Program-made: the position numbers and the translations under genes
Shown: positions 12,373-23,834 of the stretch, in pieces
Position numbering within the stretch: position 1 is the first letter of the stretch
Layout of the letters: each line of letters opens with the position of its first letter
The notes under the pieces: model-generated
Told to the model about the DNA's origin: nothing
What the model saw: only the letters and a program-made list of their open reading frames with translations
Database searches by the model: none
Origin: Sclerurus mexicanus
Taxonomy: Eukaryota > Chordata > Aves > Passeriformes > Furnariidae
DNA: 64,000 nucleotides
Reading direction: 5' to 3'
Assembly (NCBI GenBank): GCA_013396755.1
Contig: VWZF01001846.1
Span: 186,001 to 250,000, forward strand

Positions 12373-12455
12373 AAAAGGCAAAAGAAAATGGGAAAGGGGA
12401 AAGGTGAAGAGGAAGGGGAAAGATGAAGGGTAAGGGTAGGGGATAGAAGGGAAGT
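12373..12455. repeat. Purine-only G/A-rich tract
   Basis: A run made almost only of G and A (GGGAAAGGGGAAAGG, GAAGAGGAAGGGGAAAG, GGGTAAGGGTAGGGG). It is a polypurine low-complexity tract. Confidence 0.8.
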
Positions 12456-12613
12456 TAATTACTCTCATTGGGAGTCAAGAATGGTTTCAGCAATATTGTT
12501 TCACAGTTACATATAGTGCATTGGTAATAGAAATAAAATAGGTTAAAACAGCAATAAGAACAAATCAAGTAAACAAAGAGAAATAAAGCAGAATATATAC
12601 AAACCAGTTATAT

Positions 12614-12736
12614 TGGGGGTTTTGAATATTTTTCATTGATTTGGGGTTTTGGTTTGGGGTTTTTTTTGTTTTGTTTTTTTTTTCTTTGTTTTGTTGTTGT
12701 TGTTGTTGTTGTTTTTTGTGTTTTGTTTTTTTTTCC
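12614..12736. repeat. G/T tract with GGGGTTTT words and a GTT microsatellite
   Basis: The sequence holds GGGGGTTTTG, then GGGGTTTTGGTTTGGGGTTT, then T runs and seven consecutive TTG units. The reverse-strand glutamine/lysine frame is a by-product of the repeat. Confidence 0.85.
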
Positions 12737-13756
12737 TGTATATTGCTACAACTCACAAATGCATCTACACATAATGTAGTGAATTGGAGATTGACTTCCA
12801 GGCTAAAACACTTACTATAGTTGTTGCTGGAATGCTAGTTCTAGGAAGCTCTTCCACGGTCTTTTAACTGAGCTACACCAGATCTTACAAGACACAGGAA
12901 GAGCAGACAGCTAGCATAATTCTCTGAGGCAACTTCCACGGATCTCTTCAAAGGCACTTACAAGTGTTTTGATTCCTTGTCTTAGGAGAGCCTTGAAACC
13001 CAGACCACTCAAGCAGCATTAACATCACCAATCTTTCTAAGACCAAGACTCTGCTCTTGCAATTCCAGGCAATTTTTAGTGTCCGTTATTTTCAAATCCA
13101 GTAAATAAGTAATTCAATAGCTGTTCACCATAACTTCTAGATTTTATAATAATAGCTTCTAATTATTAGGTCCATCTATTCCATCTTATTATATCTAATC
13201 ACCTTATCTATGTTTGGAAAAGTAACTTTCCTGGTGTGGAGAAGAAAGTAGACCAGAAAACAGTACTTTCCTATTTTTGTTGATTTAGAATACCTTTCAA
13301 ATAAACAGCTTTGCTCTTCCACTAGTTCTCTGTCCCAACATGAAAATAAACTCCTTAAAATTGGTATAAAATAATCTGAACACAGGTTTACGTTTTTCAA
13401 TGACATCTTCATATTTGGTTCCACTTGCAAGTAATTTTTCATCTAAGTTGGCAGCTGAAGCCCTGAGAGGCTGCAACTGAGCTATGTGGATATATTTTAA
13501 GACCATACAGTTGAATATCCATGGTTCAGACAGACTTGACATTGAGAAATATCTGTATTACACAGGGGTTTTTAAATTGTGGGGGAATAGATGAATGAGC
13601 TTCTTCTGGTACAATCTTTTAATGATTACTCAAATAATTCATGTCAACTATTTTGGAAACATCTTTCTCTTAGTACATATTACGTCCTCAGGCCAAATAA
13701 GGTAAACACTACAGTGTTTCTCTCACATGAATGATTTTTAGGGAATTCTAAATCTG
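12737..13756. other. Unique AT-rich DNA, nothing recognised
   Basis: Two overlapping minus-strand frames of 81 and 88 codons (13176-13542) show no recognisable domain. No mobile element is recognised. Confidence 0.55.
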
Positions 13757-13880
13757 GTTTTTCTTTTATTTTTTTGTTTGGTTGTTGTTTTATTTTGGTT
13801 GGTTGGTTTGGGGTTTTGTTTGGTTGGGGTTTTTTTCTATTATTAGTATTTTATTTTGTTGTTGTTTTTTTTTTTTTTTC
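13757..13880. repeat. G/T tract with a G-quadruplex-type motif
   Basis: The tract is almost free of A and C. It includes GGTTGGTTGGTTTGGGG at 13797-13813, four G-runs of at least two separated by 2-3 T, and later a run of 18 T. Confidence 0.85.
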
Positions 13881-14350
13881 TTGGAAGACTGTTTTTTCAA
13901 AAGATCTGATCTTTATTTTCTGGTTGTAAGGTCAAACTGACCAGTCAACATGAATTTTTTTTGCCACTTAAAATAATCCACTCTTTCAAAATGAGCAGCT
14001 TTGAAAAAAAATATCTGCAGTATATTTTAAGGATTATGAGGATTCTGTTACTTTGAGAATTAGGCAGCTCTAACACCCCCTGCATCAAAGCAGCTGCTAA
14101 CATTTTCCCAGTGTATATGGTTCCGTAATTATAGAAAATTAATTTTCTTTTTATTTTTTTTTCTCTTTCCATCCATGTCTCTATTTGAGTACAATTCCTT
14201 TTGCAAATAGTAATGATCTGTTTTTCAATAGAAGTTAACACATTTTTAAATTAATTTATCTACATTTGGCTGGGGTTGCAGTGGGGTGAGGTGTTTAGCA
14301 ACTTCTAAATAAACATAGCATTTGGAAGTTCTTCATTAAATATCTGTGAG
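13881..14350. other. AT-rich unique DNA
   Basis: No element is recognised. A 98-codon minus-strand frame (13945-14241) is lysine/isoleucine-rich without a motif. Confidence 0.55.
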
Positions 14351-15105
14351 CATTTCAGAAAAAGTTGGAAGGGACAACACTTGATCTTTTGGTCCAACCT
14401 CCTTGTTCAGCCAGAGTTATCCTAGAGCACATTGCACAGGATTGCATCCAGATGGTTCTTGAACATCTTCAGTGAGGGAGACTCCACAACCTCTCTGGGC
14501 AACCTGCTCAGTCAACTGCACAGTAAAGGAGTTCTTCCTCATATTCAGGTGGAACTTCTTGTACATCAGTTTGTCCCTTGTCTCTTGTTCAATTGCTTGG
14601 CACCTCTGAGAAGGGCCTGGTCCATTCTCTTGACAATGTCCCTTCAAATACTTATAGACATTGATGAAGCCCCTTCTCACTCTTCTTGAGGCTGAACAGG
14701 TCCAGCTCCTCATAAGAGAGATGCTCCAGCTCCTTGATCACCTTTGTAGCCCTCCACTGGACCCACTACAAGAGCTCCATGTCTTTCTTGTGCTGAAGAG
14801 CCCAGCACTCCACACAGCACTCCAGATGAGGCCTCACTAGGGCTGAGTAGAGGGGTAGGATTACCTCCCTCCACCTGCTGGCAATGCTCTTCCTAATGCA
14901 CCCCAGGATACCATTGGCCTTCTTGGCCACAACGGCACACTCCTGGTCACTGACAACTTATTGTACATCAGGACCTCCAGGTTCTCCTCAGAGACGCTTT
15001 CTAGCAGCTTGGCCCCCAGCCTGTATTTGGAGTTATTCTTCCTCAGTGCCCTAGTTTCAGTGAGGACCTTAGTGCTATTCAATACCACCTCACATCATTG
15101 CCAGG

Positions 15106-15462
15106 TGTGGGGTTCTTCAAGGTGTGCTCTCTGTCTTCTCAGAAGAGCATGGTTTACATTTGAAAAAACATGTGGCATTGTCTGCTTTTGTTAATTGTCT
15201 CAGGTTTGGTGAGCATTTTGCATGTGAATTGCCCTCTATTTTGTACACTTTTGTTAATATTATTGTTGCTGTTACCGATAATTTTCTTATCGCAGAAAAC
15301 TGTTCTCGTTTCAACCCATAACTTTCCCCTTTGTGCCTCCAATTCTCCATCACACTGAAGCAGAAAGGGAAAGGGGAAGTGGGGAGCAAGCAAGCGGGGT
15401 CTGGTTTAGGAGAGTTTTGGTGGGGACACTGAATTGTGGAGTATGATTCCTAAACCATGACA
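15106..15462 (+). mobile_element. ERVL-like solo LTR inserted in the CR1
   Basis: It begins TGTGGGGTTCTTC and ends CTAAACCATGACA. The 3' part (GTTTCAACCCATAACTTTCCCC, GAGCAAGCAAGCGGGG) parallels the 3' part of the avian ERVL-type LTR. CR1 text is interrupted at its left edge and resumes at its right edge. CAGG lies just left of the start and CAGG recurs two bases after the end, consistent with a short target duplication, though exact ends are uncertain. At 357 bp it is shorter than the roughly 545-bp ERVL LTRs elsewhere in the window and probably belongs to another subfamily or is internally deleted. Strand is inferred from the orientation of the 3' part. Confidence 0.7.
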
Positions 15463-15581
15463 CTCAGGTGCAGGACCCTGCACTTGCCTTTACTGAATAG
15501 CAGTAGGTTCTTCCCTTCCCAACTCTCTAGCCAGTTGAGGTCCTCCTGGAGGACTGTACTGTGGGGTATCAGCCACTTCTC

Positions 15582-15920
15582 CTAGCTTTGCTTCATCAGC
15601 AAACTTAATGAGGAGGCATCTACCCTTTCAACCAAGTCATTGTTGAGTAAATTAAACAATACTGGGCCCAGTATGTAATCTTGAGGCCCACCATTAGTGA
15701 CAGGTCTCCAACTAGACCCTGTGCCACTGACTACCCTCTGGGACCTGCCATTCAGCCAGTTCTTAATCCACCTCACTGTCCTCTCATCAAGTCCACACTT
15801 CCTGAGTTTGCCTATGGCGATGATGTTAGAGAGTGCTGACATCCTTGTTGAAGTTGAGGTAGACAATATCCCCTGCTGTCCCCTCATCCATCTAGGTAGA
15901 TGTTTCATCACAGAAGACAA
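15582..15920 (-). pseudogene. CR1 ORF2 reverse-transcriptase fragment
   Basis: A 112-codon open stretch keeps the CR1 reverse-transcriptase sequence IGKLRKCGLDERTVRWIKNW, then GRSQRVVSGTGSSWRPVTNG and LGPVLFN. This is the region just before the catalytic FADD motif. The catalytic box itself reads FADE at 15592-15603, with the second aspartate changed, and lies in a shifted frame relative to the open stretch. A DYILGPVLF variant replaces the usual SVLGPVLF. The protein would have copied CR1 RNA at the target site, but this copy cannot. Confidence 0.88.
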
Positions 15921-16664
15921 TCAGGTTGGTCAAGCAAGATTTACTTTTAGTGAGTCCATGCTGACCACTCCTTATCATGTTCATGTCATCCATGTAGATA
16001 GAAATGGCATCCAGATGGAGGTGCTCCATCACCTTCTTGTCCTTTTTGAAGACTCAGGTGATATTTGCTCTACTTCCAGTCCTCAGTCACCTCTCCTGAT
16101 CATCCCAACCTTTCAAATATGATCAAATGTGGCCTCACTATGGTGTCTGCCAGCTCCCTTACCATTTGTGAATGCATCCCATCAGGGCCCATGGATTTGG
16201 GAGATGTCAAATTTGCCTAGGAGTTCTCTAACCCAATCCTCCTTGACCAAAGGAAAGTCTTCCTTCCAACATTCCTTTACCCTGGTCCCCTGTGTCAGAA
16301 ACTCCTGAGGTCTAGTCTTGTCAGTGAAGACCAAACCAAAAAAAGTGTTCAGTAACTCTCTCTTCTCTGATTCCTCTGTTATCAGAGCCCCTCCTCCAGA
16401 TAGGGACAGGTCCACATTATCTTTTTTCTTTTGTTACTGTTATATTTGAAGAAGTCCTTCTTGTTGTTCTTGCCATCTTTGGCCAGATTTATTCCAGATG
16501 GACTTTGGCCTTCCTTGTCTACTTCTATTTACTCGGACAATTTCTCTGTATTCATCCCAAGATTTTCCAACTCTTTTCTATACAAAAAGGAAATCCAGCT
16601 ACATGCCCTGAGGGCAGCAAATTTTGTATTTCTCTGCAGTGCTGAAAATCCTTGAGCTGACATT

Positions 16665-18609
16665 AACCACCTACACTGAATAATACTTTCTACAAAATAT
16701 GTTCCAAATTGCATCTAGATATTGAGGTCACATATAATGTTTTTCTCTTAGCGTATCAGTTTCACATATATTTAAATTGTGACAATGGTCTCTCTCTCTT
16801 TCCTTCACACATATGCATTGTACTGAACACATTGGGCCAATCCTACACTGAGATATCTAGGCATTATTTCAATATTATTATTATCAGTGCAAGCTGGAAA
16901 GAAATATCTTATTTTCTAAAATTATCTAATTAAATCAATCAATCATACTTCTGATAATAACTGGTCAGGGTAGAGATTATGACTCATTCTCTTAAAGAAA
17001 TGATTGACAACATTGTTCCTTATTATAAAAGTAGAAAACTGAAGAAATATTTTCTTCCTGAAATTTGATAATACTGCAGTTTAAATTCTGTCAGTTTCTA
17101 CAGTGGCAGAAACTCTGTCTAGCTTCAGAAGTCCTTTGGATCTGTTTTTCACAGCTGCCTTGTACAAGCTGAAAATGAATAGAATGTCAAAATCAACAGT
17201 AAGGTCTAATTACATTAATTCAAACATGAATGCTATTTGATTTTTAATACAGATTTTAATACATATTTTTAAGATAGCAATTCTATTGCTGCTCCCAATT
17301 GTCCTGCTTTACTTCCATCATATTAGAAAAATATAGGCATATTGATGTTTTCTTTCACTGTTTCATGGTGTGTTTTCCAACAACTTATTAAATAATTAAT
17401 CTTTTCAAAACACTCAGTCTTAAACTATCTCTCTCACATTGGCTTTTGTGAATTAGGACATCAAAGATCTTTCAAAAATACTACCAAAATGGAATTTGCC
17501 TGTAGTTAATTCTGAATAGTTAAAAGAAAAAAAAAAAAGGAGAGTGTCTTTGTAATCATTGTTGAATTCCCATTTCAAGGTGCAAGCTTCACCCAAGCAC
17601 AGCTGCAAATTATTCTTTAAAACTTCAAGTGCCTTTTGAGTAGTTTTGGTACTTGCTTTTCTTTTTCACTTAACATAAACATTTGAAAAACTATCCTACT
17701 TTTTTATACCTCATCTTAAATCTCTTTGAACACTAAAACTGTTAGTGATGTGAAGATTTTTTTTATCAACACCATTAACCTTACTCTAAAAAAAATTAAT
17801 TCCATGTATAAAGTATTCTATAAATCTAGTTATCATCTTAATTGATCTCATCATATTATTGTATTAATTTTAATATGTTATCAGTTTAAAACTATTATAA
17901 TTTTCCTTTCATTATTATGCACTGTTGACACAATCTGTTTTATGATATTTCTAAATCAACTTAGGAGACACTTTTTCAGAATAAAATAGAAATATATTGC
18001 ACTACTAGATGAAGTAGTTTCCTTCTGTTTGTGTAGATCTACAATACCATGTCAAACTGTGTCAAGAGTGATATACAGCTGCCGTCAGAAAAATCACTAA
18101 GACTTTACAGGCCTCTTCTGACACTAGTACCAACTTGTGAACTTTCTTAATAAACTCCCAAATGATATTTATTTGTATCTTGTACCATCATACAACATTC
18201 ACAACTACGGTGTAGGGACACAGGGTTATTAGTGTAAATTTCTTCAAAGAATGCAAAAATTTCTGAACAAATTTTAAGACTGCTGAATTGATGTCATAAT
18301 TCAAGGTAATGAATGAACTATGATCATTGTGAGCAGGAGGATTATTTGCCAGAGTTCAAGTTTCTGCTTTTTCGTGCCTTTACTTGTTCTTGTAAGAATA
18401 CTTACAAGGAGACCAAAAGCACTGAACATGAACATGCATAGACTACAGCCTATGTAAAATCACAGTAGAATCTGTGTTTAATTATCTGTACAGTTGTTGT
18501 GTGTATAAACTACTGCAAAATAATTATGGAGACAATTTATGGTATAAATCTTCCTAGTTCCTCCTCCTAGTTACCTCCAACCAACAGAAGCCAGAGAGTA
18601 TTCTTTTGT
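16665..18609. other. Unique AT-rich DNA, nothing recognised
   Basis: No repeat family, RNA gene or exon is recognised. An A run lies at about 17525-17538. Confidence 0.6.
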
Positions 18610-18712
18610 GTAAAAGATCTTGCTGCCACCAGAAAAACCAAAAACAACAGCAACCAAAAAACAAAAAAAAGAGCACCAAAAACAAACAGACAAAAAACAA
18701 GGAAGCAGTACA
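18610..18712. repeat. C/A-rich low-complexity tract
   Basis: A run of AAAACC, CAACAG and CAAAAAAC words, almost free of T and poor in G. It ends about 25 bases before a truncated CR1. Confidence 0.8.
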
Positions 18713-18737
18713 ACCTTGTACTTCCCTGCATGTCAAT

Positions 18738-18950
18738 AGCTCATTAAATGGACAGATATTAAGAATTTACTTTTCCACTAAAAGGGTGGTCAGGCATTGG
18801 AATAGGCTTCCCAGGGAAGTGATGGAATTGCCATCCCCAGAAGTATTTAAAAGGAGTGCAGATGTGGCACTTGGGGATATGGCTTAGCGGTGGACAGGGT
18901 TGGATTTGACGATCTTAGAGGTGTTTTCCAACCTTAGTGATATTATGAGC
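18738..18950 (+). mobile_element. CR1 LINE, 3' end fragment
   Basis: The translated text includes VVRHWNRLPREVMELPSPEV, the conserved C-terminal end of CR1 ORF2. It is followed by the 3' region GGTTGGATTTGACGATCTTAGAGG and TTCCAACCTTAGTGATATTATG. The copy is about 210 bp, 5'-truncated and diverged. The open stretch at 18606-18887 that contains it begins in the upstream A/C tract and is not a gene. Confidence 0.9.
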
Positions 18951-19351
18951 CTATAAGTATTTAAATACATTGTCTGGTATCTTTTGCAAAAGAAACTCCA
19001 AAGGCTCCATAAGTATATAACACCTTTACAGTCGTAGTCTGCAAACTGCACCATCAGTGAAGCAAACCACAGTAAGACATGCTGTTCTAAAGTGCTTACC
19101 ATTTTTCAAAGGTTTTACTGAGAGTCCGCATTTTAAAGAGGAACCTTAGGTCTAGTTTACACTTAGAAACTGTGTATTGTCTCATGTATCATGTTTTAGA
19201 GTACCATCAAGATTTTTATTTTACCAAACTTTAGGTTGTCAATGACATGACAATAAGATATGTTAATGAAAGTGAATAATTCACTGAAGTGAAAATTTAC
19301 TGGTTTGTTTCTACAGTAGAACAGCAGGAAACAAGAAGAAAGGTTTTACTG

Positions 19352-19387
19352 TTGAAACTCATCATTGAAACTCATGTTGAAACTCAT
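19352..19387. repeat. Three near-tandem copies of TTGAAACTCAT
   Basis: Exact 11-mers TTGAAACTCAT start at 19352, 19365 and 19377, with spacers of two and one bases. It is a short local amplification. Confidence 0.85.
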
Positions 19388-19553
19388 GTGAACCCTTGTT
19401 CACATTCCTGAATGTCGCTTTTTATTTTCCGCTTTCTAGAAAAAAAGTGATATCCATTAGGAAACTAGTTCTCATGTCACCTTGAGGAACAGTGAATATT
19501 CACACGTTTATATGACTGCTATATATAGATACATATGCGTGAAAAAAGAAAAA

Positions 19554-19581
19554 AAAATCCATTAATTTCTTAATGGATTTT
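19554..19581. repeat. Perfect 12-bp inverted repeat with 4-nt loop
   Basis: AAAATCCATTAA, loop TTTC, then TTAATGGATTTT. The arms are exactly complementary, so a hairpin or cruciform is possible. No flanking terminator, RNA gene or mobile element explains it. Confidence 0.7.
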
Positions 19582-19959
19582 ACCAGTCTCTAGACAAATA
19601 AACATGTATTTCCAATTCCATATCATCTCTGTGCAGTTTTTTTCAGTTTTGAATTTCTATCTTTGTTTCTATGTTATGATTATTCTTTTGCTCCAACTCA
19701 TAATCTATACACATATTTGTATCTCTTCATCCAAATCATTTCTCCTTTTACATTTTGCAAATCCTGTAGAACATGCTTATTTTCATATATGACTGATACT
19801 AAATCCTATTCTCATAGGCATTATTATGTATTTTTTTCTCTTTTGAAGAAAGAAAAATCTGTTGTGTAGTAACAACTATTGACTCTATTCCCCATCCCCT
19901 TTCTTTCCCTCACTTTATACAAAAAAATCCCGAAGACAAAAAGAGACGCTTGGAGATTT

Positions 19960-19983
19960 AAAAAAAAAAAAAAAAAAAAAAAA
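19960..19983. repeat. Poly(A) run of 24
   Basis: An uninterrupted A run immediately precedes the CR1 fragment at 19984. CR1 3' ends do not carry poly(A), and the run is on the 5' side, so it is not the tail of that copy. Confidence 0.9.
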
Positions 19984-20380
19984 GAAGTTTCAGATAGACA
20001 AGATAGACAAGAAGGAGGATCCAGGATGCTATATGCTATGAAAGAAATCTTTCCTTGGAAAGGACATGGACTATGTCTTCTTGGAATATCCTTTCAAATA
20101 TGGAAAGAACAAGGTCATCAGGAACAGTCAATATGAATTTACCAAGACAAAATCATGCTTGACCAAGCTCAGTGCCTGTGATGATGAACTGATTGTCTCT
20201 GTGAATGAGCTGAGAGCAGTAAGCATAGTATATACCTTGACTTTACCAAAGGTTGCAAGATAGACTCTCAATGCAGTGTGAGCTAGCTAAGGAAGTATGG
20301 TCTGCAAACGCAAACTCTGAAGGCAGCTGAATTGACTGAATTAAAAGGCAGAAATTACTGGCAAATCTCCGGGCCTGAAA
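19984..20380 (+). mobile_element. CR1 LINE, reverse-transcriptase fragment
   Basis: The text GGTCATCAGGAACAGTCAATATG, TTTACCAAGACAAAATCATGC, TGACCAAGCTCAGTGCC and CTTGACTTTACCAAAGG follows the CR1 ORF2 reverse-transcriptase region just upstream of the RKYGL block (here GGAAGTATGGTCTG). Both the 5' part and the 3' end are missing. A lone internal slice suggests later deletion on the 3' side. Frames are broken. Confidence 0.82.
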
Positions 20381-22452
20381 GTTGCTTTGTTAAGAATAAA
20401 AAAAAATTACTTAATTCATTTTGCATGTTTTAGTGAAGTAATGAAACTAAATATGCAGATTAATTCCTTCAGACAGCAGATACTATGTCTCTGCTGGAAG
20501 GGTTCATATTTATAATGCCAGAGCTTCTCTAGAGTAGAAAAGACCTAAATAACACCAACAATCATTCTTGTTATACTCTACTTGTACTTCAGAAGCAGAA
20601 AGTAATCTTTTTGAACAGGTGCAAGCTTTGAACATTTTGGTTTAGCTTTACAAAAACTGCTCCATAAATCCACCAGGGTGCTAAAGCTAATGATGGTTTG
20701 CCAGTTGGGAATTTGAAGGTAGCACTTGAATGAAAAATTGTGGAAGAAGGACAACACTTGAAATGCTCTTGTGTAGTTGGATTGTGTGTGCTAAAAATTT
20801 CCTCAGGCCTTTTCAACCTTTGGATGAAAGATAATCAGTGAAGATGACTCATCTCTTCAACAACCATACCTAATGCATGCTACCATCGGGGGAAAGAATT
20901 CCTTTAAATGAGTTCACTCTTTGAGAAATCAAAATTATTTGACATAACCAGGAGTTGTTTCCAAAATTTCCCAGTATGGTAAGGTACAGAAAGCCCTCAA
21001 AACAGAACTTTTGTTGTTGTTTTTTGTTTCCTTTGTTCATGTTGTAATAATGCCTATATCAGGGCATTACATTTGTATGGAAAATGGAAGGATAAAATTT
21101 ACCTCTGACATATACATCATCTAGTTTCTTTTTTCACTTCCTAACAGTGATGGGGAATAATTACATGCTACAGAAAGAATACTTTTGTAAATGATGATAG
21201 AAGCTGGTGACACACCTATAATACTAACAGATCTCACTGTAAATAATTTTGTCAAAGTTTGTTAGAGATCAGAGAGTAATTAAAACCAGAAGATATAAAT
21301 TTGACTTTGTGCGGGGATCTTCATGGGGTTTTTTAGTTTGGTTTGGTTTTTAATGCAATCCACTTGAAATACACAGGATTTTATATAGTAAAAGTAGGGT
21401 GAATTCTGACAGTCAACCTTTAGAAGTTTTTCATGATTAAAAGCATAGCAAAGTAAGAAATTGTCAAGGCTCTTTGCCAATAAGCTCTTTGACAAATAAG
21501 CTATTTTTATGATAACAGATTATTCATGAATGAGTAAAGATTTATACAAATGTATTACTTAGCTATGAACGGTTGCCATGGAAAAATGAAGTAAAATGCA
21601 GTTAAACATCTGTGTGTTAAACATCTGTGGTCATTCCCTACTGTCATTTCACTGAAGGCGACCTCACTTAGGTGACATATGTTTGGGGTTTTTTTAAGAT
21701 TGCATAAATGAAGTCTTAAATAAGCAAAAGGATGATGAGCAACATATGAAAAAATAATGCATCTGCCCTCATGAAAAATGAATATTTTAAATAAAAATAT
21801 TAATTCCTTAAATATTTGTAAGAACAGGGTATTTTGATAGGACTATCCAGAAAACGAACAAAAAAATGTACAAAAATGTTTAGTGTAAATTGAATGAATC
21901 TGTCTAAAGATGACTTTTCTATTATTTACACAGTTCTAATCCTTAATGTTTAGAATACATTAAACAAGTCAATAAATTTATTTTTTCGTTTGATTTTGAA
22001 CAGTAAGTAGGAGAGGACAGTCTCCCTCTATATGAACTCCCATACAGTGAAAATACTCATTTCACAGTGGCAAATTAGGCACTTGTTACGAACTATCTGG
22101 TAGCTTTTTTTTTTTTTATACTGCTTTGTTAGATAGCCATGAAGGAACCACTAAAAACAAGCTTTTATGTTTTTATAAAGTTACCAGCTACACTTTTTAC
22201 GAGCCCGTATTCCTCTTTATGAGTATAATAAAAGGTGACTAGCATTCATGTGTATGTTTGATTGTGTTGACTGCAGACAGTGTAATGAGGTCCACAGGAG
22301 CTCTCTTTGTGCAGCTGACTGACTCTGTTCTTTTTACTCATTATTTTTTCTCATTATAACTTTCAATAAACTAAAAATATATGAAAATAGCGAGTATATA
22401 AATTTTGATATTACTTTAATTTTAAGCAACATAAACCAATAACCTTCAAATT
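20381..22452. other. Unique AT-rich DNA
   Basis: No element or exon is recognised. Small items are a two-copy 15-bp tandem repeat (GTTAAACATCTGTG-type) at 21601-21630, a G/T patch at 21324-21352 and an RFX-like GTTGCCATGG at 21572-21581. Confidence 0.55.
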
Positions 22453-22636
22453 ACTGTGCACTGGAACAGATTGCCCAGAGAAGTTGTAGAGTCTCCCTCA
22501 CTGGATATAGTCAAAAACCATCTGGATGCAATCCTGTGCAATGTGCTCTAGGATAACTCTGCTTCAGTAGGCAGCTTGGACCAGATGACCCACTGTGGTC
22601 CCTTACAACCTTACCCAATATGCGATTCTGTGATAT
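22453..22636 (+). mobile_element. CR1 LINE, 3' end fragment
   Basis: The sequence contains GGAACAGATTGCCCAGAGAAG, AGTCTCCCTCACTGGA, CCATCTGGATGCAATCCTG, then GGACCAGATGACCCACTG and terminal CGATTCTGTGATATG. These match the end of CR1 ORF2 and the 3' region with its short terminal repeat. It is the same 3'-end type as the minus-strand copy at 14351. A TG/CA-rich patch follows directly. Confidence 0.9.
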
Positions 22637-23712
22637 GTATGCATGTGCATGTGCTTCTGCATGTCCACACACATGGACATATTCAAGTATATAGAAGCAG
22701 ACTTCTTACAGATGAGAAGCAGTCTGAGACAAAAACTGGGATTGGAGATAGACTTGTCAAACCATGCCAGATCCTGTAAATCAACATGGCCAGCTGACAC
22801 CAGGCCCTATGTGTCTTTTTCTTTCAAATTGTGATGGTGTGGAAATGCATCAGAGGAGAGGCATGAGGGAAGACATACAGAAGTGGGATAACAGAGGAAA
22901 TTCAGATATTTAGCAGTACCTTTGGGCACAGTGAGTGAGTAAAATATTAATGGAGCTCATTAATCTGTGACTTACTCTCCTCTGGGCAAGCAAGTGGTGA
23001 AAATAGTAGGTAATCAAAAAATCAAGCTGAGTTGGAAGGGACCCACAAGGATCATGGAGTCTGACTCCTGTCCCTGTACAGGACCATCCCCAAGAGTCAC
23101 ACCATGTGCCTGAGAGCATCATCCAAAAGTTTCTAGAGAGCTGTCAGGCTTGGTGCTGTGACCACTCCTCTGAGAAGCCTGTTCCAGTGCCCAGCCACCC
23201 TCTGGATGAAGAACCTTTTTCTACTATCCTTCCTAAACCTCCCCATACAAAACTTCAGGCCATTCCCTCAGGGCCTGTCACTGGTCACCACAAAGAAGAG
23301 TGCCTTGCTCCTCCTCTTCCCCTCACGAGGAAGNGAGTATTGAAAGTTTTAGTGAAATCCAAAAAGATTACATCAGCTGGCTTCCTGTGATCAGCTAGGT
23401 GAGTTACCTTGTCATAAAAGAAAATCAGGTTTGACAAGCAGAACTTCCCTCCCATGAAGCTGTGCTGGCTGTGACTGATGACAGTGTTATTTTCAGGTTT
23501 CTTTCCATACTTCCCAGAGTAATCTTCTCCATAACTTTACTAGACACTGAAGTGAGACTGACAGGTCTGTAGTTTCCAGGGGCTACTCACTTGCTCTTCT
23601 TGAAAATTCAGACAACATTTACCAGCTTCCAGTCAGCTGGGACCTCTCTGGATTCTCAAGACCACTCAAAAATCATCAAGAGAGCTTTCACAATTACACC
23701 AACCATCTTCTT

Positions 23713-23834
23713 GAGGATTCTTGGATGCATCCCATCAGGCCAAATAGATTTGAAGGGAGAGAGCAGTTGTGATGACATCAACCAGCTCTTTGAGAATTCT
23801 CAGAGGCATCCCATCTGGCCCAATAGATCTGAAG
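23713..23834. repeat. 43-bp imperfect duplication inside the CR1
   Basis: Segments 23713-23755 and 23792-23834 match at 36 of 43 positions (GCATCCCATC, GGCC, AATAGAT and TGAAG are shared) at a period of 79 bp. One copy corresponds to the expected CR1 text. The other is a local duplication within the reverse-transcriptase region. Confidence 0.75.

Larger units (their letters stand above)
14351..16664 (-). mobile_element. CR1 LINE, long 5'-truncated copy, interrupted by an LTR
   Basis: On the minus strand this is a CR1 whose 3' end lies at about 14351 (plus-strand GTTGGAAGGGACAACAC ... GGTCCAACCTCC). Moving right it passes the end of ORF2, the catalytic reverse-transcriptase region (15582-15920), the more N-terminal reverse-transcriptase region and the endonuclease-RT linker near 16660, where it stops. 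An LTR at 15106-15462 splits it. Frameshifts and stops are frequent, so it is long dead. CR1 normally encodes ORF1 and an ORF2 with endonuclease and reverse transcriptase. ORF1 and the endonuclease core are absent here through 5' truncation. Confidence 0.92.

Noticed and set aside
15697..16122. 141-codon plus-strand frame
   Set aside because: It is the antisense shadow of CR1 reverse-transcriptase sequence on the minus strand.
19960..20380. Processed pseudogene or SINE suggested by the A run
   Set aside because: The A run is on the 5' side of a CR1 reverse-transcriptase fragment, and no gene-like sequence ends at the run.
20668..20681. CTCF-like word CCACCAGGGTGCTA
   Set aside because: It differs from the CTCF core at a key G and at later positions. 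A short match without conservation data is not evidence.
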